A stretch of 64,000 bases of DNA from Strigamia acuminata (GCA_949358305.1 OX442314.1:15121060-15185059); one strand, 5' to 3'; counted from the stretch's first letter, positions 15,318-30,493 are shown. Notes: generated by a model from the sequence alone, not told the origin. Translations and numbers: made by a program.

Positions 15318-18300
15318 CGGTTGGTAAAATCAACAGCAGATTAGAATCCTTCGCAACCACTCCCACTTTGATATGTGGGCACTGCAACATCGTCGTAAAT
15401 CCGTCACAAAAATCTGCGTCTACGTAAACGGCGAGCCAGCCAATTTCGCAATTTGCTCGGGTAAACAACCATCCGACACCCTTTCGAAATCTCAAGTACT
15501 CATTGTGAAGTTTCCTCCTTGCACTTATCTTCATTAGGTTGACATATTTTCACCGGGCCAGGGTCAGTTCAGCAAACTGAAAAGATGAAAAGGGCGTTGC
15601 TGTGTGACCACCATCATCGGGTGTATTGAGTGCACACTCTTGAGGACGAAGACACAAGTGGAATGCAAAGATAAACATCAGCCCCCATGCCAGTCAGTCT
15701 AATACGAGCGAGGCCAACTTCTCGTGCCCAGACCGCAGGAGTTGGCAATTTACGAGACTGGAGACGGCCACAACCGGTGGTCCGTCTCACTGGGGTCTCT
15801 TCACCCTCACCCTCGCTGCGGGTCACCGAAATTAAGTGTGAAAGAAAGATACTCTTAGTGGCCTCAAAAGATGAATTTCACGCCATTTTTCGACATTCCA
15901 ATTGCTCCTTTCTTCTTCCGGACAAAACAAGTTCTGGATGCTTCCACTAAATTCTGCAACCGAAAATGAAAAACGAGCAAATTTTACAGTGTTACGACCT
16001 TTCTAAAAGGTTTACGTCAATTTTTCACGCCTAACAAATACCCAATTAACAATATCACGATTTTTCTCATCCTCAAATTTATACGCGTCTATTTAACTCG
16101 TATTCTTTTTTTTTTGTTTAGACAGAGTAAAAAGAAAATAAATTGATAGCACTTTTCGCCAGTGTTACTGAAATATATATTCACACTTTGTAACATCTCC
16201 GGGTTTTGTAAAAAATAAGAGGAAAAAAAATCTTCACGCTTCACTTTGAGAACATAATTTTAAATTTAAAAAAATCTCATTTTCAACTCTTACAAAAAGC
16301 AAAACACGCACATATTCATCACCTCCATCCCAACCAGGATAAACTCGAGACATCTTCGTGAGTAGTCAAAACAAAAAAATTCCCCTCGAATAAAAATAAT
16401 AAAGGAAGAAAGAAAGAAAAAAAAAAGCAAAAAGAAGGGCCAGTGGAATCCAGTGTTAGTTATGGAAATCATAGTGATGGCAGATGGGAAACTTGTAACT
16501 TCTTCCCCTCCGCCTTTCTTTTACTTTAATTACAGTGCGTGTTAAGACGGCCACTCATCGTACAATCACGCAAGCTGCGAATTCAATCCCAGCCTTTACA
16601 TGATGCTCACCTGTCCATCACCGTAACGCACAAAACCTGCTGCACACCAGTTGAATATGCGGCATTTCATTTCTCATAAAAAAAGAACCAATCAAAAACA
16701 AGCACTTTTTCATAATACCCAAAAAAATGCACTTCACTTACAAATTGCACACTGGAGATCTCATAAAAATGCAAAATAAACACAAACACCGCGTTGTAAA
16801 CTATTAAGACGAATTCCTCAACCAAAATTGTGTAAACAAAAAATAGTTTTTTAAATAAGAAAAAAAAAATTCTTTAGAAAAATTTATGAAAACTTGCAAT
16901 TATACTTATAAGTAATAATCAAAATAATACGACAAAAAAAGTATTTCTATATTTATCCATCATTAAATGACTCAAACAATTCAAAAAATTAAAAATATAT
17001 TTTCTGATTCTCAAAACTTCAAACTAAACACGATGTAAAATTCAATTTCAAAACATTGCCAGAGAAGTTGGTGCTGCCAACTGGTGTCAGCCGGTCTAAC
17101 CTCAGCACAAACTCAGCAATATTCACAAAGAACAAGCTGAACAAAGCGCAATCCTTTTTTCCACAACATAAAGAAGTAAAAAAAAAAATTGTGAAGAAGA
17201 TTGTGCACATTAATTTAAGTCAACCACCAACCGAGTTTCTCTCAGCCCGTCCATCAGCACACTTCTTTTTATCTCCTTTTAATTTCATTCTGACCTAGCT
17301 AATTTTTATTCCTTTTATTATTCACAACGGCTGCGCATAAAAAATAACTGAACTCTTTAAAAAAAAATATATTCCTTCGAGACTCATCTGCAAGTGATAA
17401 AAACTGAGGGTCAACATTTTACAACCATCGGTCAATAAATAAACAAGAAAAAAAATCAACATAATCCCTTTCACCCTTTCACACACCTCCAAACCTAATT
17501 TCTTTCCTTACATATTCATAAATAAATATTTGAATTTCAAAAATAAAAATTCAAAACATACCATGAAAAATTCAACGTAATTTTTTCCTTACAGACTATA
17601 AATAACCCAAAAATTAGACGCACCAAATGATACCGAGTCATGTCCCTCCCATCTGTCCACGTTGCTCATTTAAGCCTTCAATAATATCCATAAACTATGC
17701 GCTTCTCCTTAAATCCCTCCAGCTAATCTTTAATCCTTTCTCGCTCTTTAATTGCGCATCACATGTCATCATCTCACTTAACATATAATTATTTAACCAT
17801 TCAAAGCCCCCAAAAAAAATATAATAAAAAATCTAAAAAAAATGGAATAGAAAATAATTACACGACCCACGAAATCATTCGCAATAAACCAACTTGGGTC
17901 ACACTATAAAATATTTATAATTGCGTAAACTTCGAAAGAATGTGCCAGCTTCTACTAAACTTTAAATTCTCAGAAAATATATATATTAAAGCAAAAAAAA
18001 AAGGTTGGAAAAAAATATTATTTACAAGGTTATTTGCATTAATTACATTTTGGTGCATTATAAAGTATACGCAGCAGAGAAAATAACTTGTATCATTCAT
18101 TTACATTTATTCCTTTTTTGTTGCTCTTCTTTCTTTTTAAGCGAGTACTTATTTACACAAATCACTGTTATTAAGTCAAGATACCATCTGATTTCACGTG
18201 ACAGTATGAATGTGATCCAACATGCACCAAAATTACACGGGCTGGCCGCATGCCGCCTCAACTCAACTAATACTCATGCGATTAGAATCTCCTTCAGGTG

Positions 18301-21300
18301 ATACAATATTAATACGTTGTTGCTTTGACAACTACTCATTTCACAAGGAACCCTGCAAATTTACAATTTAAAATAATAAAAAAATATAAAAAAAATATCG
18401 CCAAAGAAAGCTAAGAGTTTCTTAAAACTTTATTCACTCCATTTCCCACCCTACTAGTCCAAGCATGACCAATGCAAAGAGAATAGGATGAAAAATGTCA
18501 GTCTGGTATTAGTCGTTTGTGCCAACTCATGTCGTTACCTGTCCCCACCTAAGTTGAGTCGTGTCAAGTGGCTACCATCATTCGAACGACGCGTCACAAT
18601 AAGGAAAGAAAAAAAAACCTGGTTATATAGACCTATACACGGACTGAACAGTGAGAACAGCAGTTGCAAAAAAAAAAAAATTCAAAATAAAGAGATTAAA
18701 AGGTAGTTTACCTTTTCAAGCGTATTATTTATTTTTTTTATAAAGGAAGCTGAAAGTCAGATTAAAATTTAAACCAGTCAGTTTTGAACATTCCATTACT
18801 AAACAAAACCTGAGGTTCCCAAAAAAATTAAAGTACAGCAAATTATGGAGTATTACAAGTAAACAAATTGGTACGATGACCATCTGCAAATCTAACTTAG
18901 CCCTTCCTTCAATTAAGCGGTATATTTCTAAGGATGCGCAGCGAAAAAAGGTTTACAAGTGATTTGTTAACAAGAAATGAAAAGAATCAATCGTTTTTTC
19001 TACTTGACTCGATTATTATTCAGCGCATAGATCCAATTAGCAGTTCCATGACTTTTTCTGCTTTTTCATCTTTTTTTTGCTTCCCTCATTCCTCGTATCT
19101 TTCAATATGATGAGAAAAGAGAGAAAAAAAAAAAGAGACGAACAAGTATAGTAGCTGATTGTATGTTTTTTCCCTCTGTATTTTTAAAATTCTTATTCCA
19201 TTTAATCCTTCTTACAGCTCGAATTGAGAATAGGGTTTAATTTAATCTCCATTTTTTTTCTCCTAATTTTTTGACACCAATTTAATTTCGTGAATAATTG
19301 CAAGTTTTGCAAAAAAATTCTCAATTCTTTTCTAAAACAGATTTATTACATTAAATAAAAAATCATCACATCATCTCCTAAACCCAAACGCAACGTCACG
19401 AGGTCAATTTTGCATGCAATGTGCATTGCATCACAAAAGTAGCAAACCATGTCCTGCACAAGCACAACTCAAAATCCTTTCCTCCCTGGTCAATTTGAAT
19501 GAGAACCCGATTGAATAATACAATACGACGCCGCACCAACATCCACTGATAGAGATGTGGGTGTCAAAGATAAGTGAAAAAAAATTAGGGTGGAGACATC
19601 CTGGTTTGGCACTTGTTAATCCCTAAAACCACACCTGGCACTTAAAGGCCTTTTTACTCTTATGCAAATAATAAAATAATAAAAAGATAATCGCAGAATA
19701 ATTTCCGTCTAACAGTAACATCGGTTCTGCTTCTCCTATTGCTAATAAGTCAACAACAATTACCAAGTTTACGTGGACACAGACACAGTTTTCCAGATAA
19801 AATTGGATTTTATTTTTTCTGGAAAACCGTATGCATTTACATGGCGTTATGTGTGAATTACCCATAACGCATTTCGATTATCAGTAATACTAACAACATA
19901 ACGCTGTAGATCTACTTTAACCTCTAAACAAACCAAATTTAACTCGTGTAACTTCTCCGAAAGCAAAAAGTATTAAAATTTGTTATCAAATCCAGAAATT
20001 CGTTTATAATTTGTGCGATTTTTAATAAACGCATAAAATATGAAGGTCAGTATGGCACTTTTTCGCATGCACGAAACATTGTCGACCATAAACAATAGTC
20101 TAACAATAGTTCAACATATTCTCTAGCCTAAAATTTATTATGAGCCACTAACTCGAAGAAACCAGTCTGAACAGAATTATAATATTCAATATACAAAACC
20201 AGCCTTTTATCTTTACGCTCTACTATATATTCAACTATGAATTAATTATCTATCTTGCTGAATCTTATCAGATAATGGGATCTTCACACTGGCTGACTTA
20301 AGTTCAGCATGCCAACCTGTAGAACTAACCAATATGCACGCAAACTTTTATGTTGATGGACACACAGCAGCAGGAAAGGCGCATTAAGTTTCACTAATAA
20401 AAAAAATATATAAAATTCATTCCTCGTCCAAAAAAAATCCATTACATCGAACATCCTTTCAGCAATGACATTCTAAAAAAAAAAATGTATAATTTTCTTT
20501 TTTCTGCATCACTTAAGCCTAATTCCAAACAAACATTAAATGCCGAGAGAGTTGAAAAGAAAGGAATGAGAAAATTATCGAAAAATATTTGCAAATAAAA
20601 TTATGGGTTTTCCGCACAAGACGTCATTCAAGCAATTCGTGCCTTACCATCAAATTTTGCCAACGTACTGTTCGTCTCCTTCTAGCCAGAAGGAATTATC
20701 AATCGGCCAATTATAGCTACCTTATTATAACAACCTTATTCCGTGCAAATGTGAATTCTTTCCCTTCTAAACTGATTTTTCAAACTTTTTCCCCCTTCTC
20801 ATTTCTCCTCTTCATTAAATTAAAAGCCATTCCACTAAATAAAAAAAATTCCCTTGAGCGTGGTTAGAAACTGAACTCGAGTAGAGAAAAGTGGGGGAAA
20901 CGGAAAAGAGAGATAGAAAGAGAAAGAGAAGAATGAATTATCCAGGGAACTCAACTCCAAGAAAATAAACTCCAAATAAGATGAACTCACACGTGATGAA
21001 ACCCCATCTCTACAAAGATTCAACATCAAATACAATAAAATAAATTGTCCATTAAGTGTTCCTAAAGAATGCATGTATTTAACTTTTTACATTGCACGCA
21101 AATGGACCAAAAAAAAAAAAAGAATATTAAAAATGAATCTAACGCATTCCAATACTCTTCTCATTTTTCTCCTTCCCGAGTCAAGAATTTTTTTCCTTGC
21201 ACTACGTAATATAAATGGGTGAATATTTCTTCTTAGTCTGTGAAGTTTTCATTCTATTTCTTGCCGACCCCTTTCCCCCATCTAAACTCAAATCCATTTT

Positions 21301-23397
21301 TCTTGCGCAAGTTTGTGTACATTTCTAAGGAATTGGAAGCTGCCTCTTTTACACTCAAATAACTGCACAAATGGAAAAAGTCAGAGGCAGAAAGAAATTG
21401 AAAAATGAGATATGCCTTTCAAAAAAAAAACGTCGGGATGGACACAATAGCAGACGAATAAAAAAAAATAAAACAACTTAAAAATTACAAAGAATAAAAA
21501 GATAAACACTAAAAATACTATTTATCGATTAATTTCGCACATATTTATCAGGATTTTTCAATTAAAAAAAATCTAAATCACAAATTTTAAATTATTTATC
21601 CCATTTTCTGAGAAATCCAACTGAGCCAACAACAAAAACTTTAGTTTAAAAGTCATAAAAAAGAAAGAAATTCGTGTTTCAAACATTTTTTCCGCCCACC
21701 CGAGTTATATATAATGAGTTTTGAACCACGAACCCTTCTTAAAAACCATCACTATGCACCTGACAGTATGTGCGTTAGGCCTTGGCTATTTATGAGGTGT
21801 CTGAAAAAATTAGAAGGCCTAGCCTGACTCCAAGTGCAACTTCCAATTAATAATTAAAGCCACTTCCCAGGGGGCCTCGCCCCTCTTACAAGAAGGAAAA
21901 GCTATAAGGAAGCCTGTTAGATGATACTCACCATATTACGAGTCAATGGCCGTTACATATATTGGCTATTACGTAAGGAAAAAGATGAAAAAGGGTTAAC
22001 CGCCTCCTTAGTCATTCATTAAGCACCAACAGAAACGACCTTTTTGAAAATAGATCCAGCAATTATCCAACCAACACGTAGACAAAACGTGTGATTACAA
22101 ACTACAAAAAATTATTAAACCCTTTCGGCCCGACTAGCTCATTCTCCCCTTTTTTGTACTTACCGTCTAAAGCAAATTCGTGATACATTTTTTTTAAATG
22201 TGACCACTTGAAAAGAGGGATTCGCCAGGTTAACTGCAACGCTGCAATTACATTCAATGTCGCTCTTCCGTGTCTTGTTACTTATTGTATATATATATAT
22301 TTTTTTTTTTGTATAAAAATATTTACAGACCTTGAGATGCGTGAAAGCAATAAATCCAATGATAAATACTAGTTAAGATTCTTGACGTTTTACATCTTGT
22401 ATAAAAAAGGGTAGCGGCTGCATCAAGTTCAATATTTAATATTTGCTCTCACAGCACAAACTGCATCACCATTTCCATCAAACGGGTGGCAGCTTCATCT
22501 TAGTTTATTAAGGAAAAATTCCTAGCCAGTCATAAAGTACAGGAGGCAGTAGGCAATTTGGGTTCAAAACCCAATAATTTCTGGACCACTGACTTCCAAC
22601 ATAAGAACCTAGACCTTCGCAAAAAAATTAAGATAACCTCTTTTTTTTAAAAAATAAAAAAAAATAATAAAAAAAAATCTTATCCACGATAAAAACTTTA
22701 AAAATAAAAATTAAATAAAAAAAAAAATCCCAAAACACTATGACATCTTAAATAATTTACTGACTTAATCCCCTTCCCCCATCACCACCTCCAAAAAAAT
22801 ATATAAAACCACTCAAAACTTCTTTCCCTCGAAAAATATTTTTATTTCACATCAATTCATCACTTTTCACGAAAAAAAAAACTAATCAGAAACACAAGGA
22901 ACGCCTCAGGCCACCCAAAAAAGAAGTAAGAAAAAAAAATCCACCCTCGCAATTAAAAGTCTCTCATCAAAATGACCTCCAACAACTGGAGCAATGACGC
23001 TCCTTTCCGAACAATTTCATGAAAATTGTCTAGATTCATGACCATGTGCGCGAGCGTGCGTCACTTCATTTATGAAAAATGCATTTGCCTCTCTGCTCTT
23101 CTTTCCACCACCACCTCCTCCTCCATCGCTCGACTTCTATTATACGGCCGGGCGAGGGCAATTCGCGCGTATAGCAGTGTGAGAAGAGGAAAAATATAAT
23201 GTGGTTACACAATTCGTATTCATGGCAAACGACAGCCAGAGCCAAATGCCCAATAAATTTGCACGTATAGCCCCATTCCATGTCATCCTCGTGTCTCTCT
23301 CGTGGTGCAGTGTTGAGAGCTACTTCAATTAGTACAATGTGGCCTGAGTCGCACAAAAGATGTTGTAAATTCATTACGACGACATCTCATCAAAATC

Positions 23398-23420
23398 CTC
23401 TCTCTCTCTCTCTCTCTCTT
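23398..23420. repeat. (CT)n microsatellite
   Basis: About 11 CT units in a pyrimidine-rich stretch; GAGA-type on the other strand. Confidence 0.95.
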
Positions 23421-24311
23421 TCTTTTTCTGCAATGTTCCCATTCTCCTTCCCATCATCATCATAGTCATCATCTCACACTCCCTGTTCCTCCTCTTTCAT
23501 CACTTCATTCTCTCATTCCCATGTGTTATGTGGTGACAAGTTGAGTTGACATCTTTTATCCCGGCCGAGACCTTTAATCTTGTTGCAGATAACAAGTGAC
23601 AAATGTCAATCAAAACGACGAAAATATTTAACAACGTCATAAACAGAGAAAACAACCCGTCATTTCGTACCTTGATTCGGGACATTATTCAGCAAATAGT
23701 TTAAAATTTTCTTACCTACAAAAAAAAATAAGATTATTAGAATTCACTTAGAATATTTTACAAAGAAAAAAAAACGAATTTATATACACAAGATAAAATA
23801 AAAATGTTCAATCTAATCAAGTCCAGGCAAGGCCATAAAATAAACGTCTATGGGGCCCCGAAAAAAAGCAACTTTATCCAATTTTATAAATTATAAATAG
23901 CAATAAGAGATGGGAAAAGGAGAGGAGGAGCCCAAATGTTGTTTCAGAGACAAGAGTACAATTCCCAGTTGTGGATGGGTACAAATAAATCAGTCTAAGA
24001 ACTCGATCCCCTCCCCCACTTCCCACTCATAGCCAGTAACTCTGCCATCCACATCCCATTTCTTCTTCGTCCAGCAAACTCCACAGTAAACACTTGCAAA
24101 CAACTGCAGTGCGTCTTTGCCTATTTTCCCGCCTTTTCCCCTACTCTGCATCTAAATTCCCTTCATATAACAATTTTTATAGTCTTGAAAACTTCCTACC
24201 TACTTTCATATGCAGATTGACTTGTAGGTTTATAACGGCTCAAATGCAGATTGCCACAGATGTTCCTATCACGAATATAGACAGGGGGCAAGCAACGCAA
24301 GAACAAGTCTT

Positions 24312-24340
24312 GGGAGAAGGAGAAGGAGAAGGAGAAAGAG
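24312..24340. repeat. (GGAGAA)n purine repeat
   Basis: Four to five GGAGAA units. It encodes GEGEGE in an ORF that I do not accept as a gene. Confidence 0.9.
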
Positions 24341-27300
24341 CGAGGAGAGGGCTAAGAGCCGTAATAGACAAATATGCAATACCCAAAAAAATCCATTTCA
24401 TCGTATGCATCGCCTCCCACCCAACCGGCCAATATCCATTTCATTTTCAAATTTGTGGTCACTTTATCCCCACGATAAAACAAAACATACATCTCTATTT
24501 GGACGAAAGAAACGGCGCAAAACACTCTCGGAACGGCTCACTTTAATTATAAAAGGGCAAAATCAATCGGCAAAAGTTGGCCATATATAACTTTGATCAT
24601 CCAAACGGCCATATTCCCCATGCATCTACATCTTTATGTAAAATAAGCTCTAAGCATAAAAATGCATAGGCTACAATATAAACGCTGTCCCCTCCGATTT
24701 ATCGAAGAATGAAGGAGATGGGAAGTGAGGAGACCAGAGCAAGCGAGGGGGGAATTTATAGACGACATTTCGGTGGCTTGCCCACATAATACAATCATGC
24801 TAAATGTGTATGCATTTATTCCATCAACCTTTGTTTTCGCCCACAGCCACTCGGTGGCGACGCTCGTTGCCATCTTTATTTCTTTCCTGCTGCTAAACAT
24901 TGCCGGCAAAAAAGGCCATTCCCAAAGATTCACATGCAAATCAGGATTGCGACCCCTGCAACACCACTTCACTATCCGCAACTCCTTAACCCCTATCGTA
25001 AATCCAATCATTTCAGCAAAAACAAAACCGATTAAAACCCTCCCATCCCGACTCCGCCATCCGAAATCAAATTTTTCCATCAAAAAACGCACAGTAAACT
25101 CGCATCAAGCCACCAACAAAAAATACCACAAACTTTTTAATATTCTTCCGACATGTCACTGTTTTTACACAGTATTCAAAGCAATAAAAACATGCAAACG
25201 ACCACTGCCTCAATATACGCAAAACCCCCACAGCCCAAGCGCCTCCTGCAGAGCGATACTGTCATTGCCAACCGACGGCTGAGCCAGCGATGCGAGTTCG
25301 CTGGGAGGTCTTGGATGGGGGCCATCAATGCAGATGGGCCGGGCATTGATAGAGGAATGGATGAGGATGCGGCTCAGGACCCCACACCGCCATCAAAACG
25401 CATTCCCTAGGGGGGACTTATAAAAGGCAAGCAAGAGAGATCAGGGGCATTGAGGGACAACTAGATCCCTTACCTGTAATGGCCGGATTCCAACACCCTA
25501 CATTTCATCCCAAATCCACCCACACCTTGTAATATCCTTTTATACTTGTCGGATTGTGTGGGTGGACACTTGGCCTTTCGGCACTGCTCACTAAGGAGCG
25601 GAAATCATGGACGTTGCGAAATGCGAACGGTCAGCCCTAACAATTTGTCTGGTTTTATTTACAACTGTCAAAAATGATATAAAAGTTGATCCACTAATAA
25701 AATGATAAATAATAGCCAATAAAAACAACCCTTTTAACCATGAAAATATTCAACAAAAAATAATAAAATTAATTTTAAAAATTTTTTTAAAAAAAAAAAA
25801 ACCAAGTCGTTTTAAAAGATAAATAAAATGTTGGAAAAAAAATATTTTTGAATTGTAAATGTTACTTCCCCATTCGTGAGGCCAGGAAATTCTTTGAAAA
25901 TAGAGAAGAGCATAAATTACATGGAATTAGACAAAAATTTCTGACACCGAGCTCATTCCGCGTAATTATCATTTTTAGTGTACAGACTCGTTCACTGAGA
26001 ATGAGAGAAACGGAGAGAGTGGCCAAGGTAAACTAGTCTTAATCGAATATGTATTAACAGCAGGGGGTAGCAGCAGCACCAATTCCAGTCGGAAAAAAAT
26101 GCAGAAATTATCAAAAACGGGGGAAAAAACGTATATCTTAAATTTCCACTCCAAATTTTTTATTTTTTTTATTTTAAGAAAAATGCTTTAAAATAAATTA
26201 CTCTTGGCTCGTTTAAACGCAACAAGAGAAGAGGCGGCGAAATTTATTTTGCACTTGGTATATATCAAATGCTTTCCATTTCTCACGCATTTCTCATAAA
26301 ATTAAATCAACACTTTTTTAAGTCGCATAATCATCTAGCCAAATATTATTTGTATGCAAACATAAAAACTATTTTCAATTTATCACTACTTAAACCATTA
26401 TCACAGAAAGTACAGTCACGACACGAACGCCATTTTTTTTTCCAGCTAGATTAAAATTAATTCCGTAAAAATGTTCCAAAAAAAAATATTTGACTTATGA
26501 ATTCAACGTTTACTTTCGAACAGAATAAGTTAAACATCCGTATATAAATACAACCAAAAAAAAAAAAATTAAAATTTTAAGATAAAAAAATTAATTTAAA
26601 TTTTATTTTATTCAAATTCTCTTCCTCCATATTATTGAAAATTTCTTATTGATTTTTTTACTCGCTTTTCACCCACTTAAAAAAAAAACGTGCAAACAAG
26701 AATGTAAATTCCGTTTGTGCTTCATCAGGATCTAATCAAATGAAAGAAATATGCTGTCCATACACACCTCCAAGCGAGAAAAAAGAAGGAAAAACCCCCG
26801 CCTACTGAAGCAGAAAAATTTACCCCTTAAAAAAATACTAGAATCAATGGATGAGAAAGAAAAATCGCCCACGCGCCCAACTTATACCAGATGGTATACA
26901 TTACTTCATTAGTATGCAGCAAGAGTAGCCATAACTGGACGACCAGTGGCGCCGTGCCGTGACGTCAATCAGTTGCTCTTTTACCACTTCACCCCTTTTC
27001 CCCCCTACAAAAATACCCATTCACCCCTTTCCAAGCTATCAATCTGCAAAAAAACAGGGAGGGAGAGCGAGCTGCAGAGAACTTAAAATTTTCCATGTTC
27101 TCTTGTCCATATATATTATTCAATAATGCAAAATTCGCACATGCAAATACACTGCAAACGCTGCAAGCTACTGCAGACGCCAGAACACACTGTCAACTTA
27201 AACTTTATTCACGCTTGATCAACTAGTGAAGAAAAGAATTCCAAAAATTAACTTTGTCCAATTGGATTTGGTATCCAAAACCCTAAAGTCCATTTACACA

Positions 27301-29991
27301 ACTGAAACTGTTTATACACGTGCTGAAAGGCAATAAAAACATACGAAAAAAAAATAAAGAAGACCCTCAACTGTAATTCCCAACTCCCCTCCCCAAATTC
27401 ACAAAAAAAAGAAAAAAAATTCTATAAAAGAAAAGAAAAGAAGAGGGAGAAAAAAAAGGCCCAATGGGAGAGAAAGGCATATTTCCGCTCTTTTTGAATG
27501 GCAAATTAGGCTTAACTTAACTTTGAAATCCCATTGGGCTACTACTTCTGACTTTCAATTCCCTTTCAATTGAGCACACACTCACACAGCCTCCATTATA
27601 AAAGCGAAAGAGAGAGAGAGCGAAAAAGCGATAGAAGATGGGGTTACATTAGATAGGCTTAACCCCTTAAAATACGTGCGTGCAACCAAATCACAAAGCT
27701 GACACCTTCATCATCTATGGGAACGCCAAGGAACAACGAGGTACAATGGCAAGTCAAATGCGTGCTAATCTGTGGGGTCTTTGCTGGACGGTGTCGCTAC
27801 GAAGAGAGAGTGAGAGTGAGGGGAGAGGAATCGCGGAGACACGCCGTCTGTTGGTCGAGATTGGGAGCACCACTTCCTGTCTCGCCATTGATCGTACTCC
27901 CCCCTTTGCTTTTTCCACCCCCTCTCACTCTCTCGGGCTCTTCTCTCTTTATAGAAATTTACATTATATGTATATTACATACAAATATCCAACAGCAAAC
28001 AATTTTCATCTTGGGCGAAATAGGCGAAACGAAAAAATTAACAAAACTAAATCATTTCAAAGTGATCGTAAGATGACAGTCACAATCACCTTGTAGTCAA
28101 CTTTTTTTTCGTTTTATTCTTTTTACTAAAACCTGCTCACGTTCCCATCATCCTCCATACCCCGAGGCAATGACTCAGCTGCCCGTGGTATTTTTCACGC
28201 ATGTCGTGGTTTCGAAGTTGAACGTGAAAGAAAGAAAAGCGTGAAAAAAGAAAAGAAAAATGAATGAGTAAAAAAAAAAAAGTCCCGGTGACGTGAGCAC
28301 CTTCTTAACATTCTATACCGAGCCAACTATGAGTGGTCATTTTGGAACCGCCACCACCATCGGTCCATCTAAGACAAAGGTGAATGGACGCTCACCCGCA
28401 CGCTGTCATTTACCATCATTCTGCCCATCAATTTTAGACCACAAAAAGCGGTGAAGGAGAAACCACCGGCTCCAAAAAATTAAAAAAATATATATAAAAA
28501 GAATAAAAATAAATCCGTAACAGCGCATGCGTGACAAAGACGCGCAACATTAAAGGAAAAACGCCAAAAAGAAATTGAGAACTCTTCGAGTCCACTTGAG
28601 AGAACATCGATCAAACGAAGTCTATGCAATTGACTATCAATCGTCATCGTCACCCATAGCAACGAGACGAAAAGAAGTATTTTTAGTGACGGCTAAAAGG
28701 CAAACCAATTGGGCTTAGGGCCACTTATCCAACTGCGTTTTCCTCTTCTGTGCCCGTATGGCCCTTTCTTCTCTTTTTCTCTCTCACGAACCCTATCCCT
28801 CCGAGCCCACCATTGGCGTGCGTGACTTCCCTCCAAATGGGGGTGTGAGCAGGGGATAAAACGCGACTCTCAATTGTCCCTCAACCCTTTCTTCTCCACT
28901 ACCAAGATTTGGATTCCAATTTCAAACTGGAACTTTTTTTCCTTTTCCCCATTCTCGCGTCTCCTTTATTTTCTTCAATTAACTTAAAGACTGTTCGGCA
29001 CAAGCAGCGAGTGCATTCAGCAGAATATATAGAAAAGAAGCCGCACGTTTGTGGGCGTGCAAGTTGTTTGAGAAAACGCACTTGTAGGAGTACAGTCGTT
29101 TGCTATTATAATCAGTCTAAGTGGCAAACTAGTGCCACTTTGGATGCGTCCAACCAATTAGCAAGTCCAATGAAATTTGTCGCGCGTGCATCCATTTAAT
29201 TCCCCTTTTCGCGCAATGCCTTTTCTGCTCCCTATGTCCTTAGCGGCAATCAGATCCAATTAAGCAAATCGCGAAAGGTGCAAAACGAAAACAGAGTCAA
29301 ATTGATACAAGCGCGACATGGCTCGGGTTAATGGGTGAATCAGTGCAAATAGCACAATCTCACGCAATTTAAGCACATTGCAATTTGAAACATATTAAGT
29401 CGAAAATTTTTATATAAAAAAATATAAATAATAATTATAAATTAAATCTGCTAGAAAAAAAAAAAAAATTTTTCATCTTATATAATAAAGGCGCATTAAA
29501 ATTCCACACTCAATCAAATTGATTCACTGCCCTGTTTCCATTTTCCACAAATTAATTATCAAATACCAATCATCACTGCGCTATTAACCGCTCACGCACT
29601 GGTCAGTCATTTCAAGTTGAGAAAGAGAGGAGGGATCACCATCAAAATGAGGAATATTAAGTGTAGGGGTGGAGTGGTTACGAGTGGGTGAGAAGTCCCT
29701 ATATATTAGGCCCGCAGCGGCGTCGGCGCAGTCATCAGCTGCCCTGGCGCCTCGATGGCCGCTACTCATGTTCATAAATCATTGTCACGTTTTATAATTA
29801 AGAAATGCCAACCCTAATGACTTGATGGAAAACGGAAAACAATAGGCCTTCCGTCTGCCTTTAACAAACGCGTGTCATCAACATCATCATCCCCAGACAA
29901 AATATTTCATACTTACAGTAAGCTATTGCTCCTCTTATCAACACGTTAACTGTTAATAAACTGACTTAACCCTCGATTTCAAATCAAAATA

Positions 29992-30493
29992 CAGCAGAAT
30001 GCCGATTATCCCAACTTCTTAAGGCAGGGGGATATACGACAATCAAAATTTGCAAGTCAGAGATTCGAATCTTTCATAGGATTCGGATGGGATTCAGAAA
30101 GATGATTATTTTAATAAAAATATTTGAAGTTTTGTCCAATTTTCGACAAAAAAAAAATCAAAATTTTTATAAAATGTATAGATTCGGGATTCGGAGATTC
30201 GGGGATTCAGAATGGGATTCGAAAGCCCATGTCAGAGATTCGGTTGAATGTCGTACTCGGACTTAAAGTGTTCGTAAAACCGATTTGTTTGCATAATCAG
30301 ACATTAGGTTTATGTAGTACATACTGTACTCTTATATAAAAACAAAAAAATCGATAAAAAATCGTTAAAGACCTATAAAAAAATCGATAAAAAATCGTTA
30401 AAGATCTACTAAAAAATCGATAAAAAATTGAGCACCGTTGTTCGGATAACCGGCATTCGGATAATCGGCGTTCGGATAATCGGCGTTCCACTG
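29992..30493. mobile_element. Tigger/pogo-like MITE (non-autonomous Tc1-mariner superfamily)
   Basis: A 502-base element with terminal inverted repeats: left end CAGCAGAATGCCGATTATCC, right end (reverse complement) CAGTGGAACGCCGATTATCC. They match over about 24 bases with four differences. TA flanks both ends (29990-29991 and 30494-30495), the standard target duplication. The right end repeats the ATTATCCGAA-type unit three times, as pogo/Tigger ends often do. There is no transposase ORF; the interior holds ATTCGG-rich sequence and a short tandem array. It must have been moved by a related transposase elsewhere. Confidence 0.88.
30344..30430. repeat. Tandem array inside the MITE
   Basis: About two and a half copies of a 32-34 base unit built from AAAAAATCGATAAAAAATCG and TTAAAGA(C/T)CTA. 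The array lies just inside the right terminal repeat. It produces a repetitive minus-strand reading frame (FYRFF, SLTI units) that is not a gene. Confidence 0.8.

Larger units (their letters stand above)
1..29989. other. No convincing gene; AT-rich non-coding DNA (long intron or intergenic)
   Basis: Both strands hold only short ORFs without paired splice sites, many of them driven by A/T runs. Locally GC-richer patches occur near 4.0-4.3, 9.3-9.6, 13.8-13.9, 15.7-15.8, 24.7-25.4 and 27.7-27.9 kb, and may be regulatory elements. If the first exons at 40.8 and 43.1 kb are real, this stretch lies in or beyond their first intron. I see no tRNA-like or known microRNA sequence. Confidence 0.6.

Noticed and set aside
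24725-25282. 185-codon plus-strand ORF as a gene
   Set aside because: It overlaps a 152-codon antisense frame, has no domain, and its composition follows the local bases; kept only as a region to check.
27680-28096. 138- and 119-codon overlapping plus-strand ORFs
   Set aside because: Two frames are open over the same bases with no splice signals or recognisable motif, which indicates stop-poor sequence and not coding.
30297-30491. Repetitive minus-strand ORF (RLSE and FYRFF units)
   Set aside because: It is a reading of the MITE terminal repeat and tandem array, not a protein gene.
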